Shown: positions 1 through 7,915 of the stretch, piece by piece
Numbering within the stretch: the stretch's first letter is position 1
Layout of the letters: each line of letters begins with the position of its first letter
Made by a program: the position numbers and the translations under genes
Assembly: GCA_041689775.1 (NCBI GenBank)
Contig: JBDNFP010000308.1
Span: 1 to 26,915 of the forward strand
DNA from: JBDNFP01 sp041689775
Lineage (GTDB): Bacteria; Bacteroidota; Bacteroidia; Cytophagales; Spirosomataceae
DNA length: 26,915 nucleotides
Direction: 5' to 3'
The notes under the pieces: generated by a model
The model's database searches: none
What the model saw: the letters and a program-made list of their open reading frames with translations, nothing else
Told to the model about the DNA's origin: nothing

Positions 1-61
1 CGCGGATGGCTCATGCTTCTTTTGAGTTTGGCGACCCAAAAGTATGAAGTTTTCTGACGCC

Positions 62-116
62 GCCCGGCAGCCCTGATTTGGGCCATGGCCCAAATCAGGG
101 CTGCCGGGCTTTTTTA
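62..116 (+). terminator. Perfect 24-bp-arm palindrome followed by a T run
   Basis: Positions 62-85 and 86-109 are exact reverse complements with no spacer; the centre is CCATGG. The right arm is followed directly by six Ts (110-116 region), which is the form of a rho-independent terminator for a gene lying left of the window. The arms are much longer than a terminator needs and the hairpin would have almost no loop, so a mobile or extragenic palindromic element that also terminates transcription is an alternative. Confidence 0.7.
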
Positions 117-332
117 AACGACCGTTGCGTTTATTACTTGAGTCCAAGAAAGTAAAAGCGTTAGTATGTAAATTTTCATATTTTTGTGACGTTATTTAAA
201 TTCTTTTAAGGCCAAAAAAATCAAGCCAAACGCGTTGTCACACGCAATGAAAGGATGTCATCACTGAAATATCATACTTGAAGGCAATGAATAACTATGG
301 CTCAATCTCTTTATTTTGTACAAAATACATTG

Positions 333-360
333 TTTGAGGGACTAATTATTTTTACTATTG
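333..360 (+). promoter_or_regulatory. Possible Bacteroidota promoter for the GtrA-like gene
   Basis: TTTG at 333-336 and TACTATTG at 353-360 resemble the Bacteroidota -33 (TTTG) and -7 (TAnnTTTG) elements, with one mismatch in the -7 box and a 16-base spacer that is shorter than the usual 19-23. A start of transcription near 367 would leave a short leader before the GTG at 389. Weak call. Confidence 0.28.
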
Positions 361-388
361 TATCTTCATTGATCCAAACATAAGCGCA

Positions 389-886
389 GTGGTAGCCACA
401 ATCATCAAAAAGATATTCAATTCCAAAGATCTAATAGCTTACTTCTTAGTTGCCGGCGCCGGAGCGGTGGTGCAGTTGATATCAAGTAGCCTGATTCAGG
501 ACTGGTTTCATATAACATTTCAGCAATCTATTTGGCCCTCTTACCTCATTGGCCTGATTTTGGGATTCGTGCTGACAAAACTTTTTGCTTTTGACGCGCG
601 CAAAACTAATCAGACCAATCGGGAGATGGTCAAATTTCTGATTGTGGCTGTTTTCTCAGGATTCGTAACAGATTTAACCGCCCGATTTGCCTACTTCATT
701 TCGGAGACTTATTTCCAAACCTACGAACTGCAAATACCATTTTCTCACAAACTAATCCATGTAAACGAGATGGCTTGTTATATTTTTGGGATGGGATGTA
801 GTTTTGTGAGTAACTACACTTTACACAAGACCTTTACTTTCCGCAGTACCGGCTTCTATGATCGTTTGAAGGAACTCATCAAATAA
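389..886 (+). CDS. GtrA-like family small membrane protein
   Basis: A 165-residue polytopic protein with four predicted membrane segments at about residues 14-35, 47-68, 80-103 and 124-145. It carries the family's repeated pattern in which a helix ends in an aromatic-basic motif (TKLFAF at 63-68 and SNYTLHKTFTF at 141-151). GtrA-like proteins (PF04138) sit in the inner membrane and are thought to help move lipid-linked sugars or to support cell-surface polysaccharide synthesis; the substrate here cannot be read from sequence. The GTG at 389 is chosen because a stop lies upstream at 335-337 and there is no in-frame ATG between. No glycosyltransferase partner lies beside it, so it appears to stand alone. 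It converges on the thiolase gene and shares a terminator with it. Confidence 0.8.
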   Translation: MVATIIKKIFNSKDLIAYFLVAGAGAVVQLISSSLIQDWFHITFQQSIWPSYLIGLILGFVLTKLFAFDARKTNQTNREMVKFLIVAVFSGFVTDLTARFAYFISETYFQTYELQIPFSHKLIHVNEMACYIFGMGCSFVSNYTLHKTFTFRSTGFYDRLKELIK

Positions 887-890
887 GAAT

Positions 891-918
891 ACCGGCCAGG
901 AGACATTTCCTGACCGGC
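891..918. terminator. Bidirectional hairpin between convergent genes
   Basis: Arms 892-901 and 908-917 pair over ten bases with one mismatch, which on the minus strand becomes a G-U pair. On the minus strand the stem is followed by a T-rich run (complement of 884-891), so it fits best as the thiolase terminator, and it can also stop transcription from the GtrA-like gene, whose stop codon is at 884-886. Confidence 0.65.
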
Positions 919-927
919 ATTGTGAAT

Positions 928-2106
928 TTAAACTCTTTCGAGAATCACCGCCGAGGCTCCACCACCACCGTTACAAATAGCAGCAAGTCCGTACCTCCCT
1001 TGCTTTTGGTGTAATACATTAATCAGCGTACCCATAATCCTGGCACCTGATACCCCCAATGGATGTCCAAGTGAGACCGCTCCCCCAAACAAGTTTGTTT
1101 TATCAGGACTAACACCTAGCTCCTTCATGTAGGCCAGTACCACCACCGAAAAAGCCTCATTGACCTCAAAAAAGTCAATATCATCGATGGTAAGCCCCGC
1201 TTTTTTAAGCACCTTTTTGGTCGCGGCAATGGGAGTAGTTGTAAACCAAACCGGCTCCTGCTCAGCATCGGCGTAGGCAACTACACGCGCCAAGGGTTTT
1301 AACCCTAGCTCCTTTACCTTACTACCACTTGCTAGCACCAACGCTACTCCCCCATCGTTGATTGTGGAGGCATTCGCCGCAGTAACGCTGCCGTCGGGGG
1401 TGAAGACCGGCCGTAGGGTGGGGATTTTATCGAACTTGACTTTTTTAAACTCTTCGTCCTCGGTCATTACGATAGGATCACCTTTTCGTTGCGGAATTTC
1501 TACCTGCACAATTTCCTCGTTCAAGTACCCCTTTTCGGTAGCTTCCGCGCTTCTTCGGTACGAACAGATAGCGTATTCATCCTGCTCTTCCCGACTAATT
1601 TCGTGCTTGGCCGCGGTCCTGTCTCCGCATACGCCCATCGCTATGCGATCGTAGGCATCCGTCAGTCCGTCTTCTACCAGACCATCCACAATCTCTCCGT
1701 TGCCGTAGCCGTAACCATAGCGGGCCTTGGGTAGATAAAAAGGAATTTGGGACATATTTTCCATTCCACCCGCAACCACCAAACTTGCATCCCCAAGACG
1801 AATCGCTTGCGTCGCCAACGCGGCTGCTTTCATGCTAGATGCACAAACCTTGTTCACCGTAGTACAGATGGTCTCCTTGGCTAAGCCGGCATAAAGAGCG
1901 GCCTGCCGCGCCGGGGCTTGCCCTAAATTGGAAGAAACGACATTCCCCATGTATACCTCTTCGATCAGACCCGGGTCCAGATTAGTTTTTTCTAACGCTC
2001 CTTTTATTGCTTTTCCACCTAGTTCGGTGGCCGAAATACCCGCCAAAGTTCCACCGAAGCTCCCAATGGGAGTACGAGCGGTCGATACTATAAATACTTC
2101 TTCCAT
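928..2106 (-). CDS. Acetyl-CoA C-acyltransferase (thiolase)
   Basis: A 392-residue type II thiolase. It should catalyse reversible condensation of two acetyl-CoA to acetoacetyl-CoA, or thiolytic cleavage of 3-ketoacyl-CoA, in the cytoplasm. The catalytic set is complete: nucleophilic Cys88 in VNKVCASSMKA, the NEAF loop at 316-319, His348 in GHPLGVSGAR, and Cys378 in ICNGGGGASA. Length matches the family (about 390). The frame stays open for 36 more codons up to 2214, but the family N-terminus begins at MEEVFIVSTARTPIG and a good -7 promoter box lies within the extension, so the start is set at 2106. Whether it acts in acetoacetyl-CoA synthesis or in fatty-acid degradation is not decided by the neighbours, since no hydroxyacyl-CoA dehydrogenase is adjacent. 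Confidence 0.93.
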   Translation of the reverse strand: MEEVFIVSTARTPIGSFGGTLAGISATELGGKAIKGALEKTNLDPGLIEEVYMGNVVSSNLGQAPARQAALYAGLAKETICTTVNKVCASSMKAAALATQAIRLGDASLVVAGGMENMSQIPFYLPKARYGYGYGNGEIVDGLVEDGLTDAYDRIAMGVCGDRTAAKHEISREEQDEYAICSYRRSAEATEKGYLNEEIVQVEIPQRKGDPIVMTEDEEFKKVKFDKIPTLRPVFTPDGSVTAANASTINDGGVALVLASGSKVKELGLKPLARVVAYADAEQEPVWFTTTPIAATKKVLKKAGLTIDDIDFFEVNEAFSVVVLAYMKELGVSPDKTNLFGGAVSLGHPLGVSGARIMGTLINVLHQKQGRYGLAAICNGGGGASAVILERV

Positions 2107-2136
2107 TATGATTTCTATTGTTGCTGATGAATTGCT

Positions 2137-2144
2137 CAAAAATA
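2137..2144 (-). promoter_or_regulatory. -7 promoter element for the thiolase gene
   Basis: On the minus strand the sequence TATTTTTG fits the Bacteroidota -7 consensus TAnnTTTG exactly and would start transcription about 25 bases before the ATG at 2106. A clear TTTG -33 partner at the normal distance is not seen. It supports the shorter thiolase start. Confidence 0.4.
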
Positions 2145-2301
2145 TGAACTTTCCTTTGAAAAAGGGTCCTTTTCTACTAACACTCCCGACTTCCTTATCA
2201 TTCACTTTGAACATTTTCCAAAAAATTCAATTAATATTTCTTGGAAAATCAATAATTTGGCTATACGTTTGTGGTAGGGCATTGGCAACAATGCCTTCTA
2301 T

Positions 2302-2335
2302 TTTGAATGTTTACTCTACTTATTTACTATACTTG
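2302..2335 (+). promoter_or_regulatory. Candidate promoter of the sulfate-assimilation cluster
   Basis: TTTG at 2302-2305 and TATACTTG at 2328-2335 are separated by 22 bases, the normal spacing of Bacteroidota -33/-7 elements; the -7 box has one mismatch to TAnnTTTG. Transcription would start near 2342, only just before the TTG proposed as the transporter start. Either that gene is nearly leaderless or it starts further in, for example at the GTG at 2391. Confidence 0.4.
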
Positions 2336-2342
2336 ATAGACT

Positions 2343-3530
2343 TTGGAAGCATCCTCCTTTGATACTTCGGTACAAAACATATCGAAAAAAGTGAATTGGC
2401 AGCCTTTAAACGCGGTAAAGATAGCTACTGGCAATGAACTTGAAGACCGACGCCTAGCCGCACTTGCCCGTCAGGAAGGCTATGCGGTGCTACTTCCAAA
2501 CCTACCTTCCGAATCTGACTCTATTTTTACTGATTTAGTCTATCAATCCGATAGGAATGAAGATAATTTAACTCAATCTATAAATAATACAACTACTTCT
2601 CCCGTTTGGGGACTTCTTCTTTCTAAATTGACTCTTGTGTTACTCCGGCAACGAAGTCGAACCGAGATTGCTGTCAATATTCTTTCGGCCATAGCGCTGA
2701 TGGTAGTTGGGCATCTTTTGTTTAGCTACGTCAGCGTTGACAGCCTGGGCAATGTCTGGGCAGTACTACTGGAAGATCCAGATTTCTTCTACTATTTACT
2801 TGGTGGTTTTATTGCCCAAATGATTGATGGTGCCTTAGGAATGGCCTACGGAGTTACGGCCACTACCTTCCTACTTACCTTGGGAATCCCGCCCTCCGTG
2901 GCCAGTGCCAGCGTTCACTCCTCCGAAATCTTTACTAGTGGAGTATCGGGCTACATGCACCTGAAATTTGGCAACGTTAATAGTAAACTCTTTAAAACGC
3001 TGCTTATTCCTGGCATAGTTGGCGCCATTGTGGGTGCCTACCTACTCACCACTCTGGAAGAATATATGTATGTAATAAAGCCAATCGTGGCGGCCTACAC
3101 GCTTATATTGGGAATATTGATCATACAAAAAGCCTTGAAGAAAAAGGTAGCCAAACGGCCGTTTAAAAAGATTGGCTGGTTGGCAATGCTGGGAGGATCA
3201 CTGGATGCCATCGGTGGTGGCGGCTGGGGACCAATTGTATCATCCACGCTGATTGCCCGGGGGCGTCATCCAAAGTATACCATCGGATCAGTTAACCTTA
3301 CGGAGTTTTTTGTGTCCCTGGCGAGCTCCGTTACGTTCATCACCCTCATCGGTTTTTCTCATTGGCAGGTTATCGTCGGGCTGATTCTTGGAGGTATGGT
3401 AGCAGCCCCAATTGCCGCTACTTTGTCGAGAAAGCTCCCCATAAAAACCATGATGATCTTGGTCGGAATCGTCGTAATTGTGGTAAGTTTGAGGATCATT
3501 TACACGGTAGTTCTAAGTAACTTAACGTAG
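2343..3530 (+). CDS. TSUP (TauE/SafE) transporter with a siroheme-synthase-like N-terminal remnant
   Basis: Residues about 111-390 form a multi-pass TSUP permease (PF01925) with the motif QMIDGALGMAYG (159-170) and the glycine-rich GGSLDAIGGGGWGP (284-297). The family moves sulfite, sulfate or organosulfonates across the inner membrane. As the first gene of a sulfate reduction cluster it probably exports excess sulfite or imports sulfur anions (inference). Residues about 18-96 are soluble and resemble the second half of the precorrin-2 dehydrogenase/siroheme synthase fold: ATGNELEDRRLAALARQ matches the family's ATDDxELNxRIAxLAR pattern, and the following IFTDLVY and DLTQSI-like stretch matches the end of that domain. 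The GxGxxG nucleotide-binding half is missing in this frame. A stop lies at 2337-2339, so TTG 2343 is the earliest start; GTG 2391 is the alternative, and no ATG occurs before the first membrane helix. Confidence 0.85.
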   Translation: MEASSFDTSVQNISKKVNWQPLNAVKIATGNELEDRRLAALARQEGYAVLLPNLPSESDSIFTDLVYQSDRNEDNLTQSINNTTTSPVWGLLLSKLTLVLLRQRSRTEIAVNILSAIALMVVGHLLFSYVSVDSLGNVWAVLLEDPDFFYYLLGGFIAQMIDGALGMAYGVTATTFLLTLGIPPSVASASVHSSEIFTSGVSGYMHLKFGNVNSKLFKTLLIPGIVGAIVGAYLLTTLEEYMYVIKPIVAAYTLILGILIIQKALKKKVAKRPFKKIGWLAMLGGSLDAIGGGGWGPIVSSTLIARGRHPKYTIGSVNLTEFFVSLASSVTFITLIGFSHWQVIVGLILGGMVAAPIAATLSRKLPIKTMMILVGIVVIVVSLRIIYTVVLSNLT

Positions 3531-3583
3531 CAGGCTTCGCACTACCTCAACTCAGATTTACGATTTAATTATTTTTTACAAAG

Positions 3584-4774
3584 ATGAAGAAGCAAACCAA
3601 GGCTATACGTACCCAAACCGAGCAGACTCAGTTCCGTGAGCATTCAACGCCGTTGTATCTCACGAGCAGCTTTACGTTTGAAACCGCCGAACAAGGAAAA
3701 GCTTTATTTGACGAAACAGAGCAAGGGAATTTATACAGCCGTTTCTCCAACCCAACCGTACAGGAGTTTATTGACAAGGTATGTATGTTGGAAGACTGCG
3801 AAGACGGAGTAGCTACCGCGACCGGAATGGCCGCCGTTTTTGCCAGTCTTGCTGGTATTTTGGAGAGTGGCGATCACCTCATTGCCAGTAGAGCGCTCTT
3901 TGGTTCAGCCCACCAAATCATCACGCAAATACTCAGCAAATGGGGTATCACGCACACCTATCTGGATGCTTCCGCTCCCGAAGCCGATTGGGAAGCGGCC
4001 GTGCAACCCAACACAAAAATGGTTTATATCGAAACGCCCTCCAACCCCGGTCTGGAACTCGTGGACATGGCTATGGTCGGGCGTTTGTGTGAGAAACACG
4101 GACTAATTTTCAATGTAGACAACTGCTTTGCTACCCCTGTCCTTCAAAACCCATCGGAATATGGGGCGCACCTCGTAGTACACTCAGCCACCAAGTTTAT
4201 GGAAGGTCAAGGCCGGGTATTGGGTGGAGTGGTGGTAGGAAAGAAAGAGTACATTAAGTCTTTACGCTTTTTCTGTCGCCAAACCGGTCCGTCGATGTCG
4301 CCCTTTAATGCGTGGGTACTTTCCAAGAGTCTGGAAACGCTGGATCTCCGCATGGAGCGACACTGCGCCAATGCGCTCAAACTTGCCACCGCACTGGAAG
4401 CCCACGCTGAAATAAAACAGGTGAACTACCCCTTCCTGCCATCCCACCCACAATATGAGCTAGCCACCCAACAGATGAGTGCTGGTGGTGGTATTGTAAC
4501 GATTGACCTCGAAGGTGGTTTTGAACGGGTAAGCGCTTTCATGAAGGCTTTACAAATACCATCGCTTTCGTCTAATCTGGGAGACACCAGAACAATCGTC
4601 ACTAATCCATATACTACCACCCACTCCAAGCTAAAACCAGAAGAAAAAGTAGCCTTGAGCATCACCGAAGGTCTGATCCGGATTTCGGTTGGGTTGGAAG
4701 CAGTGGAAGATTTAATTGAAGATTTTACGCAGGCAGCGGAAGTATCAGCAAAACTACTAGCGGTAAAAAGTTAA
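3584..4774 (+). CDS. metZ: O-succinyl/O-acetylhomoserine sulfhydrylase (Cys/Met metabolism PLP enzyme)
   Basis: A 396-residue fold-type I PLP enzyme of the Cys/Met metabolism family (PF01053). The internal aldimine lysine is Lys204 in VVHSATKFMEGQGR. The neighbouring-subunit phosphate-binding motif YSRFSNPT is at 51-58, the cofactor aspartate lies in FNVDNCFATP (176-185), and the C-terminal substrate carboxylate arginine lies in RISVGLE. It should replace the ester group of an activated homoserine with sulfide to give homocysteine, the exit step for sulfide made by the downstream genes. Its place inside the sulfate reduction cluster favours a direct sulfhydrylase over cystathionine gamma-synthase or a gamma-lyase. 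The choice between succinyl and acetyl ester cannot be made from sequence alone, so the symbol is tentative. It starts 53 bases after the transporter stop. Confidence 0.85.
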   Translation: MKKQTKAIRTQTEQTQFREHSTPLYLTSSFTFETAEQGKALFDETEQGNLYSRFSNPTVQEFIDKVCMLEDCEDGVATATGMAAVFASLAGILESGDHLIASRALFGSAHQIITQILSKWGITHTYLDASAPEADWEAAVQPNTKMVYIETPSNPGLELVDMAMVGRLCEKHGLIFNVDNCFATPVLQNPSEYGAHLVVHSATKFMEGQGRVLGGVVVGKKEYIKSLRFFCRQTGPSMSPFNAWVLSKSLETLDLRMERHCANALKLATALEAHAEIKQVNYPFLPSHPQYELATQQMSAGGGIVTIDLEGGFERVSAFMKALQIPSLSSNLGDTRTIVTNPYTTTHSKLKPEEKVALSITEGLIRISVGLEAVEDLIEDFTQAAEVSAKLLAVKS

Positions 4775-4812
4775 CTAGAACTAAGTCCGATACTACATAA
4801 TCGTTCCCAACT

Positions 4813-5529
4813 ATGAATACAACCGTCACTACGCATACCGAAGCCTCGCTGCTTGAACTGCTGAACGGAAAAAATGAAGTAGAATCACTCCGTTTGTTGA
4901 CTAAGCTGTTCCCCGGCGAAGTTACCTTTTCTAGCAGCTTAGGGTTTGAAGATCAGGTGATAACGGATCTGATCCTGGGAAACGGTCTGGAAGTTGACCT
5001 TTTTACATTGGACACCGGGCGAATGTTCAATGAAACCTACCTGACCCTCCAAAAAACGAATAATCGGTACGATACCAAGATTCAGGTTTACTACCCGGAA
5101 ACAAAATCCGTCGAAAACTTGGTCAGTACCAAAGGGCCACTGAGCTTTTACGATTCGCTGGAAAACCGGAAAGAATGCTGCTACATCCGTAAAGTAGAGC
5201 CCCTCAACCGCGCTTTGCAAGGAGCTAAGATTTGGGTGACGGGTATCAGGGCCCAACAATCGGGAAATCGGCAAGAAATGCAATCCATTGAATGGGACGA
5301 AGCCCATCAGCTTTTTAAGTTTCATCCGATCCTGAACTGGGATTTTGAAAAAGTAAAAGAATACGTCAAAACCAATAATATCCCGTACAACCCGCTACAT
5401 GACAAAGGCTTTGTTAGCATTGGTTGCGCACCCTGTACCCGTGCCATCAAAGAAGGCGAAGATTTCCGGGCCGGACGATGGTGGTGGGAGGATGAAAGTA
5501 AAAAAGAGTGTGGTTTGCACGCCCAATAG
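4813..5529 (+). CDS. cysH: Thioredoxin-dependent adenylyl-sulfate (APS) reductase
   Basis: A 238-residue member of the PAPS/APS reductase family that reduces activated sulfate to sulfite using thioredoxin. Both cysteine pairs that bind the [4Fe-4S] cluster of APS-type enzymes are present: Cys122-Cys123 in ECCYIRKVEPL and Cys205/Cys208 in GCAPCTR. The catalytic Cys233 lies in the C-terminal ECGLH. Enzymes using only PAPS, such as E. coli CysH, lack the paired cluster cysteines. This, together with the lack of an APS kinase in the cluster, indicates that APS is reduced directly. The SSLGFEDQV loop (41-49) is the nucleotide-binding site of the fold. The gene ends seven bases before the ATG of cysD, so the two are very likely co-transcribed. 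Confidence 0.95.
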   Translation: MNTTVTTHTEASLLELLNGKNEVESLRLLTKLFPGEVTFSSSLGFEDQVITDLILGNGLEVDLFTLDTGRMFNETYLTLQKTNNRYDTKIQVYYPETKSVENLVSTKGPLSFYDSLENRKECCYIRKVEPLNRALQGAKIWVTGIRAQQSGNRQEMQSIEWDEAHQLFKFHPILNWDFEKVKEYVKTNNIPYNPLHDKGFVSIGCAPCTRAIKEGEDFRAGRWWWEDESKKECGLHAQ

Positions 5530-5535
5530 GTTTTA

Positions 5536-6453
5536 ATGAATACAATTATGACAACTACTTTTGATTACCTCGATCAGCTCGAAGCCGAAGCCATTTATAT
5601 AATGCGTGAAGTAGCCGGGCAGTTTGAACGCCCCGCGCTATTATTTTCGGGCGGAAAAGACTCCATTACATTGGTACGTCTGGCTCAGAAAGCCTTTGCT
5701 CCGGCCAAGGTACCCTTCACCTTGGTACACGTAGATACCGGGCATAATTTTGAAGAAGCGATCCGGTACCGTGATGAGTTAGCCGAAAAAATAGGAGCCA
5801 AACTAGTTGTACGTTACGTAGAAGATACCATTAAGGCCAAAGGGTTGCAGGAACCCACTGGTAAAAATGCCAGCCGCAACTGGCTCCAAACCTTTACTTT
5901 GCTCGATACGATTGAGGAATTTGAGTTTGATGCCTGTATCGGCGGAGCCCGTCGCGATGAGGCAAAAGCTCGTGCCAAAGAACGTATTTTTTCGTTTCGC
6001 GACGAGTTTGGCCAATGGGACCCCAAGCGGCAACGTCCCGAGCTTTGGAATCTGTTTAATGGCAGAATCCATAAGGGCGAAAACGTGAGGGTATTCCCAA
6101 TCTCTAACTGGACCGAATTAGACGTGTGGTCCTACATCAAACGGGAAAATATTGACCTCCCGAGCATCTATTTTGCCCACGAGCGGGAGTGCATATTGCG
6201 GGATGGACGGCTGTTAAATAATACTCCGGTGATTCAGCCCGATGAAAATGATGAGATCGTAACCCGCCGGGTGCGTTTCCGGACGGTTGGCGATATGACA
6301 TGTACCGCAGCGGTCGAGTCTGACGCCGCTACCCTTGATGAGGTAGTTGCCGAAATCACCGTCTCCCGCATCAGTGAGCGCGGCGAGACCCGCATCGACG
6401 ACCAGCAAACCGAAGCTGCCATGGAAGACCGGAAAAAAGGCGGGTATTTTTGA
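5536..6453 (+). CDS. cysD: Sulfate adenylyltransferase subunit 2
   Basis: The 305-residue catalytic subunit of the CysDN ATP sulfurylase. It adenylates sulfate with ATP to form APS. It is an N-type ATP pyrophosphatase with the PP-loop SGGKDS at 38-43, the family stretch GGARRDEAKARAKERIFSFRD in the middle, and the usual terminal segment MEDRKKGGYF. Length agrees with E. coli CysD (302). A second in-frame ATG four codons in (5548) gives MTTTFDYLDQLE and 301 residues; either start is possible. It works with the GTPase CysN encoded next, which drives the unfavourable reaction. The 123-base gap to cysN is unusual for an otherwise tight cluster and contains short direct repeats. Confidence 0.96.
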   Translation: MNTIMTTTFDYLDQLEAEAIYIMREVAGQFERPALLFSGGKDSITLVRLAQKAFAPAKVPFTLVHVDTGHNFEEAIRYRDELAEKIGAKLVVRYVEDTIKAKGLQEPTGKNASRNWLQTFTLLDTIEEFEFDACIGGARRDEAKARAKERIFSFRDEFGQWDPKRQRPELWNLFNGRIHKGENVRVFPISNWTELDVWSYIKRENIDLPSIYFAHERECILRDGRLLNNTPVIQPDENDEIVTRRVRFRTVGDMTCTAAVESDAATLDEVVAEITVSRISERGETRIDDQQTEAAMEDRKKGGYF

Positions 6454-6510
6454 TGGAGTTGAATGTTACAGAGTATAGAAGTCTATTTTATTTAGTACCA
6501 CTGCAGCTTT

Positions 6511-6563
6511 CACTCATTCCATCACTCATTCCAACATTCACTCATTCCAACATTCACTCATTC
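6511..6563 (+). repeat. CACTCATTC direct repeats between cysD and cysN
   Basis: The nine-base unit CACTCATTC occurs four times, beginning at 6511, 6523, 6539 and 6555. The last two intervals are 16 bases with near-identical filler (CAACATT), the first is 12. The array ends 13 bases before the GTG of cysN. A related, less regular set lies before the moxR gene at 22049-22090. Confidence 0.85.
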
Positions 6564-6576
6564 AAAATTATCGCAG

Positions 6577-7824
6577 GTGGATTTATTAAGATTTATAACC
6601 GCAGGCTCCGTAGACGACGGAAAGAGTACGCTCATTGGCCGCTTGCTTTTTGACACAAAAAACATTCTAGCCGACCAGATGGAAGCTATCGAAAAGGCTA
6701 GTAAGAGCCGTAACGAAGGAGAAATCGATTTGGCATTACTAACGGACGGACTCCGCTCCGAGCGTGAACAAGGGATTACAATTGACGTTGCCTACAAGTA
6801 TTTTCAGACCCCGAATCGTAAGTTCATTAGCATCGACGCGCCGGGGCACATTCAATATACGCGCAACATGGTAACAGGTGCTTCCAACGCCGATCTTGCC
6901 ATTATTTTGGTAGATGCCCGTCAGGGAGTAGTAGAACAAACCCGCCGACACTCGTTGATTACCTCCCTCCTTGGTATTCCCCATGTAGTGGTAGCAATCA
7001 ACAAAATGGATCTGGTAGATTACTCAGAGGACCGTTTCCTCGAAATAGCCCAAACCTACCAGAGCCTGGCGAAAAAGCTGAACGTGAAGGACCTTACCAT
7101 CATTCCCGTTAGTGCACTCAATGGTGATAATGTAGTTGACAAGTCGCCTAACATGCCTTGGTATACCGGAGAAACAATGCTATCGGTCCTAGAAAACGTA
7201 AACGTTTTGAACGACTTGAATCTAACCGACGGTCGTTTCTCAGTACAATACGTCATTCGTCCTCAAACGGCCGAGTTACACGACTACCGTGGCTACGCCG
7301 GACGAATCAAAAGTGGCACCTTCCGTAAAGGCGACCGTATTACTGTACTTCCTTCTGAGGCTAGTTCAACCATCGCTAGTATTGAAGTAGGTGGTAAAGA
7401 AGTAGAAGAAGCATTCGCACCCCAATCCGTTACTATACAGCTCAACGACGACATTGATATCAGCCGGGGTGACTTATTAGTAACTTCCGAAAATACACTA
7501 CCGGTCGTCAGCCAGGATTTGGAAACGCTAATTTGCTGGATGGATGATCGTAAAGAGTTAAAGGTAGGAAATAAGTTTACCCTGCAACACGGCACCACCC
7601 GAACCCGCTGTTCGGTACGAAGCATTGAATACCGGGTAGACATCAATACTTACGAACAACTCGAAGACATTGAATCACTTAAATTGAATGACGTGGCTCG
7701 TATAGTTTTACGTACGGCGCAACCCATCGCGTACGACCCCTACCCTAAGAATCGCGCCAATGGAGGCGCCATTCTAATCGATGAAACCTCTAACGTTACC
7801 GTTGGAGCGTGCATGATTGAATAA
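6577..7824 (+). CDS. cysN: Sulfate adenylyltransferase subunit 1 (GTPase)
   Basis: A 415-residue translation-factor-type GTPase that activates CysD. Visible motifs are G1 GSVDDGKS (10-17), the switch region SEREQGITIDVAYKYF (61-76), G3 DAPGH (87-91) and G4 NKMD (142-145), followed by the beta-barrel domains 2 and 3. The start is the GTG at 6577, because MDLLRFITAGSVDDGKST is the standard N-terminus. The protein stops at the end of the GTPase/barrel part. There is no C-terminal CysC (APS kinase) domain as in NodQ-type fusions, which agrees with direct APS reduction by the cysH product. Confidence 0.95.
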   Translation: MDLLRFITAGSVDDGKSTLIGRLLFDTKNILADQMEAIEKASKSRNEGEIDLALLTDGLRSEREQGITIDVAYKYFQTPNRKFISIDAPGHIQYTRNMVTGASNADLAIILVDARQGVVEQTRRHSLITSLLGIPHVVVAINKMDLVDYSEDRFLEIAQTYQSLAKKLNVKDLTIIPVSALNGDNVVDKSPNMPWYTGETMLSVLENVNVLNDLNLTDGRFSVQYVIRPQTAELHDYRGYAGRIKSGTFRKGDRITVLPSEASSTIASIEVGGKEVEEAFAPQSVTIQLNDDIDISRGDLLVTSENTLPVVSQDLETLICWMDDRKELKVGNKFTLQHGTTRTRCSVRSIEYRVDINTYEQLEDIESLKLNDVARIVLRTAQPIAYDPYPKNRANGGAILIDETSNVTVGACMIE

Positions 7825-7915
7825 AAAACAACCTTTTACATCCTGACCGGAACTTACCTCCCAGCTACGGTGTATGATATTAATATACTATCCCGATAGA
7901 CTATAAGATTCACTG

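Larger units (their letters stand above)
1..388. other. Left-edge gene-poor region
   Basis: No gene could be supported here. Frame 1 is open from the window edge to a stop at 55-57, so the first bases could be the last 18 codons of a gene cut by the window, but the peptide is not recognisable. The rest of the stretch is an inverted repeat (62-109, listed separately) followed by about 270 AT-rich bases with no convincing reading frame, which probably include the promoter of the GtrA-like gene. Confidence 0.5.

Noticed and set aside
1..57. Tail of a gene cut by the left edge
   Set aside because: The open stretch is only 18 codons and unrecognisable, so no coding feature is claimed.
2107..2214. 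Thiolase N-terminal extension of 36 residues
   Set aside because: It does not resemble the family and contains the likely -7 promoter box; the standard thiolase start is at 2106.
1928..2362. A 144-codon plus-strand frame spanning the thiolase start and the gap before the transporter
   Set aside because: The first part is antisense to the thiolase N-terminus. Only its tail (after about 2215) is of interest, as a possible eroded siroheme-synthase half, and it is treated as a finding, not a gene.
6511..6563. CRISPR-like array
   Set aside because: The units are nine bases long and spaced only 12-16 bases apart with near-identical filler, unlike CRISPR repeats and spacers; no cas gene is present.
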